Shown: positions 23,237-33,470 of the stretch, piece after piece
How the letters are laid out: each line of letters begins with the position of its first letter
Position numbering within the stretch: the first letter of the stretch is position 1
Position numbers and translations under genes: made by a program
From: Uloborus plumipes
Lineage: Eukaryota > Arthropoda > Arachnida > Araneae > Uloboridae
Length of the DNA stretch: 64,000 bases
Direction of reading: 5' to 3'
Assembly (NCBI GenBank): GCA_038373865.1
Contig: JAXGGA010003944.1
Location: 30,973 to 94,972 of the forward strand
The notes under the pieces: model-generated
What the model saw: the letters and a program-made list of their open reading frames with translations, nothing else
Databases searched by the model: none
Told to the model about the DNA's origin: nothing

Positions 23237-23462
23237 TTATTGCTCAATAGATGGCGCCTTATTAACACATGTTTGGAACTTTTGAAATCTTTTTTTTTTT
23301 CTTTTTTTCATTTCTTTTTCTTTCGCTTTTGCTTTCAGAGTGATTATCCGGCAGTATTTTCCTGTTCCATTAATTAAGAACATTATAAATAAGATAATAA
23401 AGACAATCGATGTCAGAATTGTTTCATCAAAACGCTTTGGACCAAGCACCAAGCGATCATTC
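23237..23462 (-). CDS. Possible terminal exon of an unidentified membrane protein (weak)
   Basis: On the minus strand a splice-acceptor-like run (branch-point-like TACTAAC, then TTGCAAGTCAGTTCTTGTTCAG) precedes an open frame to a stop. The frame begins LNDRLVLGPKRFDETI, has one hydrophobic segment of about 18 residues (TSIVFIILFIMFLI) and then a lysine-rich tail from an A-rich tract (KAKAKEKEMKKRKKKR). The layout would suit a single-pass protein with a basic cytosolic tail. I do not recognise a family, there is no ATG in the open frame upstream, and the tail may only be translated low-complexity DNA. It is listed because the acceptor and hydrophobic segment coincide. Confidence 0.2.
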
Positions 23463-23539
23463 AGCTGAACAAGAACTGACTTGCAAGTTAGTATCATAGG
23501 AATATTCAAGATGAAACACGGGCGGAATGCATGAATTCA

Positions 23540-24627
23540 AAAATTTCAACGCATGTAAAACTGAATTTCTTTTAAAAAAATTACATTTTTTAAACAATTT
23601 TCTAAAAGTACTTTCCGAATAATAATAATTTGTAATTTTTTGTTTATTAATATGGATGAACGCCACATGGGAGATATCACACTGCTTTTCTCTATATTTT
23701 ATTTATTTAGTTGGTTCCTACTGTATACCCAATAAGCATGAGGGGGGGGCTTTAAATATGCTACTTGCAGTAGTCTAGCCTTAATGGTACAAAAAAGTTG
23801 TTTTATAGCAGACGAAAAATAATGTAAAAATAAACGAAATTTATACAATTCAATATTTTTTTTTTCAAGCTTAAAAAATGCATCCCACTAATAATTCTAA
23901 ACTTATACAATCAGTGTCAGTGTCTCATTTACAGTAGGGGATTCAATAAACTCGTAAAGATATCTCACTTAAAATCTCCCCATTTCTCAACGCGCAAGAT
24001 ATTATCGATTGCAATTCTATTTTTGGTCCAACATTCGAGTCTGTTTCAGACTGTCAATCAGATTCAATGAGCATCATAGTGCTCTGAAACCGATTCAAAT
24101 ATATTTAAGCTTAGATAGAGTTTCGAAATAAGTTGAATGCTTTGTAGAAATAAAGGTGTTAATTTAGAAAAAAAATTTTTATTCCTTAACTTTTCTCATC
24201 TATTTAGTGATATCCGTACTGACGCAGTCAAAGTACACTCGTAGGCTATTTTTATTTTCAACTAAAATTCCGCACTAAAAAAATCGAACCACGTTATAGT
24301 GTCAATAAAAAGCAATTCATATCTGTTCAGAGACTACTGATTTGTTAATAAATTTAGAAGAGTTTGATTGTTTAAGCAAATATAGTCGAATCTTAGTTAC
24401 TACCTGACCTCAATCACAAATATTCTATGACATGGGAAGCACAAACCGGTTAAAAAAAATAAAGATATACTTTTATTTCATTTTAAATACTGAAAAATTC
24501 ATCCGATCCTGAGAGATGGTATTCAGCCCGGATATATATAAGCGTTACCTATTCTGAAACATCTCCAGATCCATACTAGAACTTAGAGCCATGTACTTAG
24601 AAAATTTCTTTTGAAAAATCTAAATGA
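23540..24627. other. AT-rich sequence, nothing recognised
   Basis: Simple A/T runs and a short G-tract (about 23741-23749). No terminal repeats or exons seen. Confidence 0.4.
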
Positions 24628-24635
24628 CACACAGT

Positions 24636-24839
24636 CAGGGCCTGATTAACGCACGGTCCTGCGTCCTACAAGTCCGTGGACCTAGGCACCACAATTTTAG
24701 GGGCACCAAAATGGGGTACATTTCTTTCATTTTCCCCTCTTTTGGAAACAACTACTTTGAACATGCAAGGATTTTCCTGAGAGAGGGGCACCAAAATGTT
24801 ATCAGGACTTGGGTATCACTTAGGCTTGATCGGGCCCTG
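24636..24839. mobile_element. 204-bp hAT MITE, 8-bp target duplication CACACAGT
   Basis: The ends are CAGGGCCTGATTAA and the inverted copy of CAGGGCCCGATCAA. Perfect CACACAGT copies flank the element (24628-24635 and 24840-24847). It is the same family as 17416-17612. Long chance frames crossing it are not genes. Confidence 0.92.
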
Positions 24840-24882
24840 CACACAGTTTTATCAAACAAAATTAAGAGCGCGAGGTACTCAC

Positions 24883-24971
24883 GGAAGGAGCTCTTGTATC
24901 CCTTCAGCTCTGCTAGCCCTCATGGTATGACACTATTGGCCATTGATCTTGACCTCCTCGTTTCTTGCAGC
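24883..24971 (-). CDS. Possible first coding exon, V-ATPase subunit G-like start (tentative)
   Basis: On the minus strand an ATG at 24923-24921 opens 13 codons reading MRASRAEGIQELL, then CC and a strong donor (GTGAGTA at 24882-24876). V-ATPase G subunits, peripheral-stalk proteins of the vacuolar proton pump, start MAS...GIQ.LL. After the initiator, 7 of 11 residues here agree with ASQSQGIQQLL. Upstream, GCTCACAG at about 24972 could be an acceptor or the segment may be 5' untranslated; a short upstream ORF (ATGGCCAATAG…) is present. Against it: the phase forces a proline where the family has Q/A/K, and no AEKRAAEKV-type second exon was found downstream on this strand. It could be a pseudogene or chance. 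Confidence 0.25.
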
Positions 24972-25321
24972 AACCTGTGAGCGAAATTTGAAATGGTTTG
25001 TCAGTCAATTTTGAAAATAGAAAATACGAAGCATTGTTCACACTACAAACTCAAAATCAACAGGTTATTGCAGCCTCTCTATTAAATGAGACATTAATTC
25101 ATCGCGATCTTCACAACTAGTGGTGAACTTTTTTTTTCCCCTATAACTGAAAAGGCATTGCGGGCTATGTCTAAATAAAGCTCCCAGGCAGTTGATTTCA
25201 GGACGTTTGATGACGTCAGTTGCTAGTGCGGTGAGTGTCCATAGAATGTTTTCATATATACCACCAGTCACCAGTTCAGCGGTAATCTATTAGAATGCTT
25301 CTTTTGTTAGTCAAATGGTGA
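24972..25321. other. Spacer left of the composite element
   Basis: Moderately AT-rich; no feature recognised. Confidence 0.4.
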
Positions 25322-25507
25322 AGGGTTGGCAAAGGTTGACCCAGCCCAGAAAAACCCGTCCTAAAAGTGGATTTTGGTTAATTTCTAAGTTATCAACAAA
25401 TGTAGTCAATAATATTATCTCATCTAAATTATACATAAAAAATAAGTAAGAAATCAGGTTTATTTGAGATAATTTTTCTTAGATTAATTATTTATTTTAT
25501 AAAATTA

Positions 25508-26741
25508 CTAGCCGGGTACCCGGCCCTGCCCGGGTTTCTGTGGGTGTAGGGTGGTTTAGTGAAACTCATTCATAAATTTCCCAACACTAAAGTGCATATC
25601 TATAAACATAATGGCTACTTCTGTAAACAATGGCTATGTTATGGATAAACTATAAAAAAAATAATGCAAGCTAAAAAAAAATAGCAAGGTTCAAATAATG
25701 TTTGAGTAAATAGGAAATGTTATAAGCTTGGTATATTCAAATAAATATATATTTACAGTATCAATCGCACTGAAATTAACCATTACCAAATATTGCTCGT
25801 TAAATAAGTCCCATTATTAGTTTCTATCCTCGTGACAACATTGGTGAGGTGAAAACATCTTATGTACCTAATTTAGAAATTTTTTTGACTATAAACACTT
25901 TCTATTCTCTAACTATTGCCAAAATCAATTTTTTTTTTATTTCACCCGTTAGCGATTGTTGGCTCAGATAAATATAAAAATCCTTAGAAGGCAATAAATT
26001 CCATACCTACTCCAGAGAAGCCTTGGTTCAAAATTTTCAATATGATTACAATCAATATTGTTGCTGCATGGCACCAAATTTTTGCAACAATGGGTTGAAA
26101 ATTTAATCATTTAATGGGGAAATGACATAAAATTAACTGTTTTCCATAATAACTTTTTTAAACTAAGCTTTTTAGAAATAAATTATAGCTTATCCTGCTC
26201 TCTGTTACTGTAGCTATCTACGGTGAAAAAATGGTTAAAATCGGTTCAGTAGTTTAGAAGATTACCCCGGACATACGTTTTCAAAAGTAGTCTTTTATGA
26301 ATATATATTTAGAAATTTTTTTGACTATAAACACTTTCTATTCTCTAACTATTGCCAAAATCAATTTTTTTTTATTTCACCCGTTAGCGATTGTTGGCTC
26401 AGATAAATATAAAAATCCTTAGAAGGCAGTAAATTCCATACTTACTCCAGAGAAGCCTTGGTTCAAAATTTTCTTTATGATTACAATCAATATTGTTGCT
26501 CATGGCACCAAATTTTTGCAACAATGGGTTGAAAATTTAATCATTTAATGGGGAAATGACATAAAATTAACTGTTTTCCATAATAACTTTTTTAAACTAA
26601 GCTTTTTAGAAATAAATTATAGCTTATCCTGCTCCCTGTTGCTGTAGCTATCTACGGTGAAAAAATGGTTAAAATCGGTTCAGTAGTTTGGAAGATTACC
26701 CCGGACATACGTTTTCAAAAGTAGTCTTTTATGTATATAGA
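25508..26741 (-). mobile_element. Non-autonomous Helitron with duplicated 5' end
   Basis: Read on the minus strand, the element starts TCTATATACATAAAAGAC after an A (26741) and ends in CTAG (25511-25508) before a T. A CCCGG/CCGGG hairpin lies just inside the 3' end. This matches Helitron rules: TC start, CTRR end with subterminal hairpin, insertion between A and T, no target duplication. The segment next to the 5' end is duplicated in tandem, 25871-26306 and 26307-26741, a period of 436 bp with very few differences. No Rep/helicase coding is present. Confidence 0.8.
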
Positions 26742-27827
26742 TTATTTCTTCAATTTTCAAGTCATCGTCCAGAAAATTTTTCTAGTTATGATACTACTTT
26801 TTGTTGAAAAATACTTATTATTATTATTTATTTATTTATTTGTTTTCAAATTTCACATTTTAAAATAAATTGAAAATGAACCATTGATAAACTTCTTGTA
26901 GATGGAAAAAATTGCTTAATTAATGTTTTATGATAATTTTGATTCAACAATCAACACAGAAGTCAAATAATGACAAAATAAAAATAATGAATTAAACATA
27001 TATCAAGTAATTTACACAGATTAACACATTGAAAAAAATCATAACAGTTTACCAATCAAAATCACATTCACTTTTTATTTTTGTGATAATATTTATAAAT
27101 TTTAACTAATTTTTTATTTACGTTTGCGAATTTGTAGTTCTCGAAATTGAAATTTTTGTATGGAATAGTTGCTACTGCAATTTTTGCTTTTATTCTGGAG
27201 CAGGAAAAATAAAGTTTTGCGCTTCATTTCTTCTAACCCAATTGCATTTAGTATATGATGATTTTCAAGTGCTATATTATAGAGGTACATACCACTGACT
27301 TGAAATACTAAACCCTTTCTTTGATTAAAAAAAAAAAATGCGTCCCCACGCAATTTATTACTATTAAAATATTATGACAAGCATGCATTTATTAATAAGT
27401 TTGTAGTTCTTGCAAAGTTCTAATGTTAACCTAGTTTTTTTCTTTAGATTATTTTTAAAAAAAATCGATTAAGAGTCCCCCACCCCACCCCCACCCATCT
27501 AAAATTCATCAGTTTTGGTTTTGAAAATAGGAGGGGGGGGGGGGAGACACTTCCCTTATCTCAGACACACGTACACTTATCATTGAGATACGCCTTAACA
27601 AAACATGCAAATGACATGACTAGATATTGAAGCAGGCTATTTAAGGAGAAAAGATGCTTATTTCTGTTAATAAACAAGTGCAAATGGTTTTAATTTTTTA
27701 ATAGTAGAAATTTAAGTTCTTGAAACTTTCACACCCTAAATATTCCTGTATTTGTAGGAAAGCCCATTTGCAACAGTTCTTCTATTTTGTAAAAGACAAA
27801 TGATAAAAGTTTATAGCTGAAACCATT
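26742..27827. other. AT-rich sequence with a poly-G tract
   Basis: (ATT)n-like repeats at 26815-26842, C-rich CCCCACCCCACCCCCACCC at about 27479-27497 and a 13-bp G run at 27532-27544. No coding sequence recognised. Confidence 0.4.
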
Positions 27828-27835
27828 GTCCAAAG

Positions 27836-29352
27836 CAGTGGTCGGAAGTAGCGCGCTACAAGTAGCGAAACTACTGTAGTAGCTACATTTTTTAGTAGTT
27901 TGTAGTGTAGCGCACTACTTTTTAAAAAAAGTAGTGTAGTGAGTAGCGCGATACAAAAATGTTGTAGTTTGTAGCGATTTCATAAAACTACTTTCTAATG
28001 GAGCAAAAAAAAAAAAAAAGATTCAATCGCGTCTGACTGGCGCATATCGTACACGATTTCCTTTGCGTCATGTAAATGAATGCTTTAGCGCTCAATGCTC
28101 AATTGGATTATTGTTCCAATTTCCACCAAACATGGCAGCAATTTTAATAGAAGAGGATACAAATTTGATAGAAGATGACAATATCGAGCTGCCCTGGCCA
28201 GCGCATAATAAATACTTCACAGTTATTGAAATGATTTTCGTGCAAACTTTGCACTTTGAACAAAAAACTTTCTGTTTCTAAGTCATCCGCATACAATTTA
28301 AAACTGCATATTGAAGTAAGTTAAGCATTTTTAGTTATGTTTCACACTTCAGATAGCTTATTTATTAATATTTCATAATGAATACTAGTACCGTTTAGTA
28401 TGTTTTTCCTATTTCTTTAGTTTTGCTTCTTTAGTGACGGAGTATTGAAAAATATTAAAATAATAAAAATCAATTATTAAATATTTTTGACATCATTTGA
28501 CACAATTGGAAAAACGTTTTCAATTGGCTGATGAAATTTGAAAACAGTGAGACAGTATTGCAAGGCTGAACTTCATTTTATTTTATTTTTTTTCTTTAAT
28601 TAATTAATTTATTCATTTTTGTGATGCCTCACGTCTCTTTTGGTAGACATAGATAAGAATGCATTTTTTTAATCATTCAGTAAAGTTCTGAGTTTCATTC
28701 GGTAAATTAAAAATTTTCTCCTCAAAAACAGGCAAGCTTACTTATAATATTTCACCCTAAAATTTTTATTCTTCGCATACTCAGATTAAAAAAGTTGTTT
28801 TCATGCTAAAAGACAAATTTGGGTTTGGTACAAGGATCCGTGTTAGGTAAAGAATGAAGCTGATTTTCTGATGTGGCACCAAGGACTTAAAAGTTATTGG
28901 TGGGAGAGGAGGCGAGGGGGGGTGGGGGCGGGAGACTCTCAATGACCGAATGAAATTCCAAATTTCACCGAGTAATAAAATACGAACTTATTTGTCTGCA
29001 TCAGCATGTTACAATGAAAAGCAGGAAAGGGGACAAAATCGTTTGTCAAAAAAATAAATAAAATGGAAGTCACAGTGACCTCCCATTGACTCTGATCTAG
29101 GGGGTGCAGCTGCACCCCCCTAGCTACGCCCTTGCCAACCCCCTTGAAACTCAAAATTAAATTCCTACAATGAAAATTCAATTTTTTTTCTCATATGTTT
29201 TTGAAAAGTAGCGAAGTAGCGACTACTTTTCAAAAGTAGTGTAGCGCGCTACATTAAAAAAAAAGTAGTTGTAGCTGTAGTTAACTACATTTATAAGAAA
29301 GTAGTTGTAGTTGTAGTTCGCTACAAAAAATATGTAGTTTTTCCAACCACTG
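27836..29352 (+). mobile_element. 1.5-kb hAT relic, 8-bp target duplication GTCCAAAG
   Basis: The left end CAGTGGTCGGAAGTAGCG and right end CTACATATTTTTTCCAACCACTG-type sequence are inverted copies (CAGTGG(T)(C/T)GGAA). Perfect GTCCAAAG copies lie at 27828-27835 and 29353-29360. Both ends have runs of GTAGT/GTAGC repeats that can pair with each other. The interior keeps the first coding exon of its transposase (28132-28315) but not the catalytic part. It is an internal-deletion derivative, with other repeat debris at 28890-29140. Confidence 0.9.
28132..28315 (+). pseudogene. hAT transposase first exon with BED zinc finger and intact splice donor
   Basis: ATG at 28132 begins MAAILIEEDTNLIEDDNIEL and continues PWPAHNKYFTVIE. 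After a one-base frame change before 28241 the sequence reads SCKLCTLNKKLSVSKSSAYN then LKLHIE. C-K-L-C (28241-28252) and the N-L-K-x-H-I/H core match the BED-type zinc finger at the start of many hAT transposases. The exon ends directly at GTAAGT (28316-28321), a perfect donor. The usual final histidine would fall in the next exon, which is missing. The frameshift makes the copy non-functional. Confidence 0.6.
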
Positions 29353-29360
29353 GTCCAAAG

Positions 29361-29621
29361 CTTCTTAAATATGCACATTAAATATTACAATTCGGTTGAT
29401 GATATTATTAATTGATATTGTTAATAATATTAATTATTAATCCATTGGCATTGATTAAATGCAATTCAGAACTTTAACTTAATAAATATATTTTTATATG
29501 AATAAATGCATACATTATATATCAATACCCGCAAAAAATAAATAAATAAATAAATAAAATTTAAACATACAAAAATCCAGAAAAACCCGCAAAACCCCAG
29601 AAAAACCCGGTGGGTTGGGTT
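29361..29621. other. AT-rich tail of the composite with an (AATA)n tract
   Basis: AATAAATAAATAAATAAAT lies at about 29539-29558. Otherwise low complexity. Confidence 0.5.
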
Positions 29622-29639
29622 TTTGCCAACCCTGCGGTG

Positions 29640-30401
29640 AGCCCGAGTTAATCAGCAGCTCTATTCGAACACAACCAGAATATTATCTCATTCTCAATCA
29701 TAATGCCGTGCTAAGCACAAAAGTCGTATCTGCACTGTTTAACATAATTGAGTTATTGTCACCAGATGGCTCTTTGTGACGTATATTACCTAAATACAAA
29801 ATTATATGGTCATTTGAGAACGTGAAATATTTTTAAAAAAAATTCTGAAAAAGTTTCATCTGAATTAAATACATGGTGGCGCAAAACTTTTTTGCGCTTA
29901 GCACGGCAGCATAGTCATTTAATCTGTCTAGGTTCACTTCAATTATTACATTTAATTACAAAATAATGTTACCCAATTAGATCAATGAGTACAAAAAAGA
30001 ATTGAGTAGGACTGTGGGGAAAAATTCTGCGATTTTTTTTTTTTGAATTGCTCTACTTTCAAAACAGTTCCTGTTTTTTTAAGGAAGAAATAAAAGATCC
30101 AAAAGAAATAAAGGATTTTAAATAAAATAAATAATTAAATTAAGACATTGTTTATCACTTTTTAAAAAATATTTACTACTAAAAATCACGACAGAATTTT
30201 CACTTCTTCAAAAGTATCTTAACCCAAATCATCATCAAGTTTGTCCAAAATATCTTCAAAATTACCATTTAATTTAAGAATATTAATTATTACTTTTAAC
30301 ACAGCTTGCGGAACAGCAAATGGAGTCGAGTAATATACAATCGAGAGCCTGTTTGTGGTCCATTTTTGGATTCCTTTACAAAAAAACATGATTGTGAAAA
30401 G
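29640..30401. other. AT-rich sequence, nothing recognised
   Basis: No repeats with definable ends and no exons. A minus-strand frame at 30219-30476 has no recognisable domain. Confidence 0.4.
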
Positions 30402-30688
30402 CAAGGGCGGATCCAGAAATGTTCCAAGGGAGGGGAGATTGATTATTTTATTCTTACTTGCCAATTTTTTCGCCATACATACTTGTTAACACATGTTGAT
30501 TACAAATGTTTTGGTCTTCCATTTCGAAAAATTCCAGATCAGAGCCCCGAACTCTCACTATTTCCCTTTATATCATCAAAGATCAACTAAAACTGCCTTT
30601 TTGAACTTCAAAATCTAAAAACTGCTGGAGAAGAGTCGCTCAAAGGAGGGCGATCGCCCCCATCGCCCCTCCCTTGTATCCGCCCTTG
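30402..30688. mobile_element. 287-bp hAT-like MITE (CAAGGGCGGATCC ends)
   Basis: CAAGGGCGGATCC at the left and GTATCCGCCCTTG at the right are inverted copies. The flanking octamers GTGAAAAG and ATGAAAAC agree at 6 of 8 positions, consistent with an aged hAT duplication. Partial relatives lie at 4363-4545 and 22060-22115. Confidence 0.75.
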
Positions 30689-30925
30689 ATGAAAACGGGC
30701 TTTTCATTGTTTGCAATAATTGCATTTTTTTTTAAAGCTTAAAATGTGGAAGTCTCTTCGTTAAATCATTCTCAGAAAATATTTCTTCTGAAGCAATATT
30801 CCCACTGTAGTACTGAGTTTTTGCTAATATAACAATTGTATGGCACCAAAGGGGTGAAAAAACAGAAAACTTTGCAAAATCAAAAGTATTTTCAGAAATA
30901 ATTAAAAATTCACTAGAAGGAGACA
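30689..30925. other. AT-rich spacer
   Basis: Nothing recognised. Confidence 0.4.
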
Positions 30926-31230
30926 AATTCCTGGAGCGCCTCCCCCCTCCTCTCCCTCGTAATGTTGACGCCTGGTCGCATTTTATATGGCAAGATTTAA
31001 CATCACGATGTAAACGGAAAGCTAAGATTCCCATGTAAAGTTTCCCGGATAAAAACCCCCAGGCTTCTCCAACGAGGTATTGATTCAATCAGGCGCAGCT
31101 GGGATTTAGAATCCCCCACAGATAGCCCTCGCCCCGCTCCGGTCAAGCGTGAAGCGAACAGACGAACCGGACAGTTAATGGCTAGAAATTGAACGACATA
31201 TTGGATCACGCTCGCCATCTTCACAGCCGG
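30926..31230. promoter_or_regulatory. GC-richer island, candidate regulatory or unrecognised exon
   Basis: The segment has higher G+C and CpG (CCCTCGCCCCGCTCCGGTCA, GAACCGGACAG, TCACGCTCGCCATCTTCAC). Several short minus-strand frames overlap here without a recognisable domain. It is one of the regularly spaced islands in the AT-rich background. Confidence 0.25.
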
Positions 31231-31871
31231 TTTGTGAAATGTTGGGACATGATATGCAATAACTAAAACGTACTTCACTAGCAGATTTAACACAATGAAC
31301 AAACCACTGACATATAGACAACTTGCACCACAAGGGAATAAATGCGTCTGTCATCAGCAATACTTAAAATCAGACTACACGACACCAACAGGTGTCATAA
31401 TTCGACTTTCCGATTTATTTATCAATAAAACAGGTTAAAATATTTTTTACAGAAAAAAATTTTTTTTCGAAAAAATGAAAGACATATTGCGGTTAATATT
31501 GAAATGTGACACATCACTTTTTTGCTAGTCCACAAATTATTCATAAAGAAAGATATCCCTTCTACGGATGCATTAGGACCAGGCAAACATCAATTGTATT
31601 CGAAAATTATGCATGGTTTAATTTATCGGTATGAAAATGCTCAAATAGCTTTATCCAATGACTTTCGGTTGCAGCATTCAATGTTCCGTTCAGTCACATC
31701 ATAAAACGGGACATTTCAGGACGCGTGAGGGCTACGGGACAGGCTACCTGAAAATGGGAGCGTTCCGTTCAATACGGTCACCTCGGTATGTTGAAACAGT
31801 TGAGTTGGTAGTTATTAAAAGAAAAAAAATCTTGTAATTCTAAACCAACAATATTTAATGACCAGTGACCA
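31231..31871. other. AT-rich sequence, nothing recognised
   Basis: No repeats with definable ends or coding sequence. Confidence 0.4.
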
Positions 31872-32232
31872 CACTGCAAAAAAAAAAAAAAAATTGTTGT
31901 GTTTACAGTATAATACTGGCAGCAGAGGTTCCAATTTAAAACTTTAAAGCACAGTAATAAACTGTAAAAGCAGCTAATTTAGTTTATTACTCTAAAATTA
32001 GCAATTTTACCATAAAATTAGCTGTTTTATACTGTAAAAACAACAGTATAAAACTGGCAGCAAGAGATTCCAGTTTAAAACTGTAAAATGCATTGTACTA
32101 AACTGTGAAACAAGTAATTTTACAGTTTACTATTGTAAAATTAGCAATTATAGTTTGTTACCATAAAACTAATGTAAAATTAGCTGTGTTATACTGTAAA
32201 AACAGCATTTTTTTTTTTTTTTTTTTACAGTG
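31872..32232. mobile_element. 361-bp MITE with CACTG(C/T)AAAAA ends and internal tandem repeat
   Basis: CACTGCAAAAAAAA at the left and TTTTTTTTTACAGTG at the right are inverted. The interior is an imperfect tandem duplication (about 31902-32045 and 32046-32205) rich in TTTTACAGTATAA, AAAACTGGCAGC and TAAAATTAGC. The superfamily is undetermined because the target duplication is not clear. Confidence 0.55.
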
Positions 32233-32533
32233 CACTGCTTCAGAGAAAATCAACGAATCTGCAATGAAAGGCGGCGAGCTTGAACTGGAAGATACGGTTA
32301 TTGTGGAAAGACAAAAGTATCATGATCATAGAAAATTTCAAAATACTATATGTTTTATATTTTTAAATGAATGTGACTCTTTCGCAATTTAAAGATTTTA
32401 AATTTCTAGCATCATGCTCACATGAGCTGGTAAGTATATGGCACTTGCTCAACGGAAGATATTGATGAGAAGCAGCTGCGCGTGGGATCACGATGATTAT
32501 CATGAAGATAATTTGGAGTTATAGGGTATTACC
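32233..32533. other. Spacer, nothing recognised
   Basis: A plus-strand frame crosses from the MITE into this region and is not supported as a gene. Confidence 0.4.
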
Positions 32534-32844
32534 GACCAGTGAATGAACGCCTCGTATTTTTCCTAAAAAATGAGGTTTTGAAGCATTTTTCTTAGATGAT
32601 TTAACAGAACTAACTCTTTTCTACATATTTACCGAAAGAAAATGACTAGAAAATGCTGCATTTGTTCCCTGGTAGAGGTGTTTATTCACTGGCAGAACCA
32701 TAAAAGCTCTCCCAACTTTTTTTTTAAATACTTCGTATATCATCTGAAGTGTTTTTACTGTCATGCGGCAAATGCTGCTATTTTTTCTGACGCTATGAAT
32801 TTTTGAAGTTGAAAATTTGCTTAAGTGTTCATCATTCACTGGTC
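32534..32844. mobile_element. 311-bp inverted-repeat element (GACCAGTGAATGA ends)
   Basis: GACCAGTGAATGA at 32534-32546 is exactly inverted at 32832-32844. No target duplication or coding capacity is evident. Confidence 0.5.
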
Positions 32845-33109
32845 TGTCTATCTTACATCGTTAACAAAATATATAAATAGATTTTGTTGTGTAATTTTTA
32901 CAAGTGCTTATGTTTTCTCTGAAGTGAACGTCATTATTCTATTTTTCCCTCCTCTGAAGGAAAGAGTTCCACAGTTTAAATAAAACTATCATATCAAAGC
33001 AACTTCTGTGGTTTCAATTCAGAATTATGGAATAAAAATTAATTAGCAGTCCAATTAATCCCCCCTCATTCTCAGATATTCCCCTCTCACGATGCTTGAA
33101 ATCTTCCCA
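32845..33109. other. AT-rich spacer
   Basis: Nothing recognised. Confidence 0.4.
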
Positions 33110-33470
33110 ATTAGGGTCCATTTTCGCTTTTCCGCCATGATTGTGAATAAACAATTAGACTATTGCGCAAATGAGTGAATATGACGCATAGTCGTTCCAC
33201 ATGGAGCAGCGCCTTGCCGAATTCGTCTCGACGAGGCGAAAATGTTGGATAGGAGGCGAATTCGGAACAAAATATGGAAATGAATATCGGCGAAAACGTT
33301 CTTGCTAAGGGTGCACGAATGTGGGAGCGAGAGAGACGAATCATCTGCGTTGTGTGTGTGTGTGTGTGTGTGCATTTACGCTCGGTCACAGCTGACGGCG
33401 TGAGCGCACTGGGAGGTTCCAATATCACCTTTTCCGCTGATAAGGGGGGGAATGGCATGTAAGACAGGAT
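33110..33470. promoter_or_regulatory. CpG-richer island with (GT)n tract
   Basis: The island contains CCGCCATGATTG (33131; reverse AATCATGGCGG), CGTCTCGACGAGGCG, GCGAGAGAGACG and a GT run at about 33349-33372. The 166-residue minus-strand frame across it is low in complexity and biased by the repeat, so it is not called as a gene. The regulatory reading is inference. Confidence 0.3.

Larger units (their letters stand above)
25322..29634. mobile_element. Candidate composite element with AGGGTTGGCAAA inverted ends
   Basis: AGGGTTGGCAAA at 25322-25333 has an exact inverted copy at 29622-29633. Next to both ends lie direct CCAGAAAAACCCG blocks (25349, and two at about 29576-29610). hAT ends of the CAGGGTTGGCAAA type are common in animals. 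The flanks share only GGTGA, not an exact 8-bp duplication. A Helitron (25508-26741) and a hAT relic (27836-29352) lie inside. The span is tentative because the ends could come from two copies. Confidence 0.4.

Noticed and set aside
24624..24980. 118-codon plus-strand frame
   Set aside because: It runs through a hAT MITE and its target duplications, so it cannot be an ancestral gene.
24961..24980. Plus-strand splice acceptor TTTCTTGCAG at 24961-24970
   Set aside because: It looks strong, but a donor-like GTGAGC follows within a few bases and no open exon follows.
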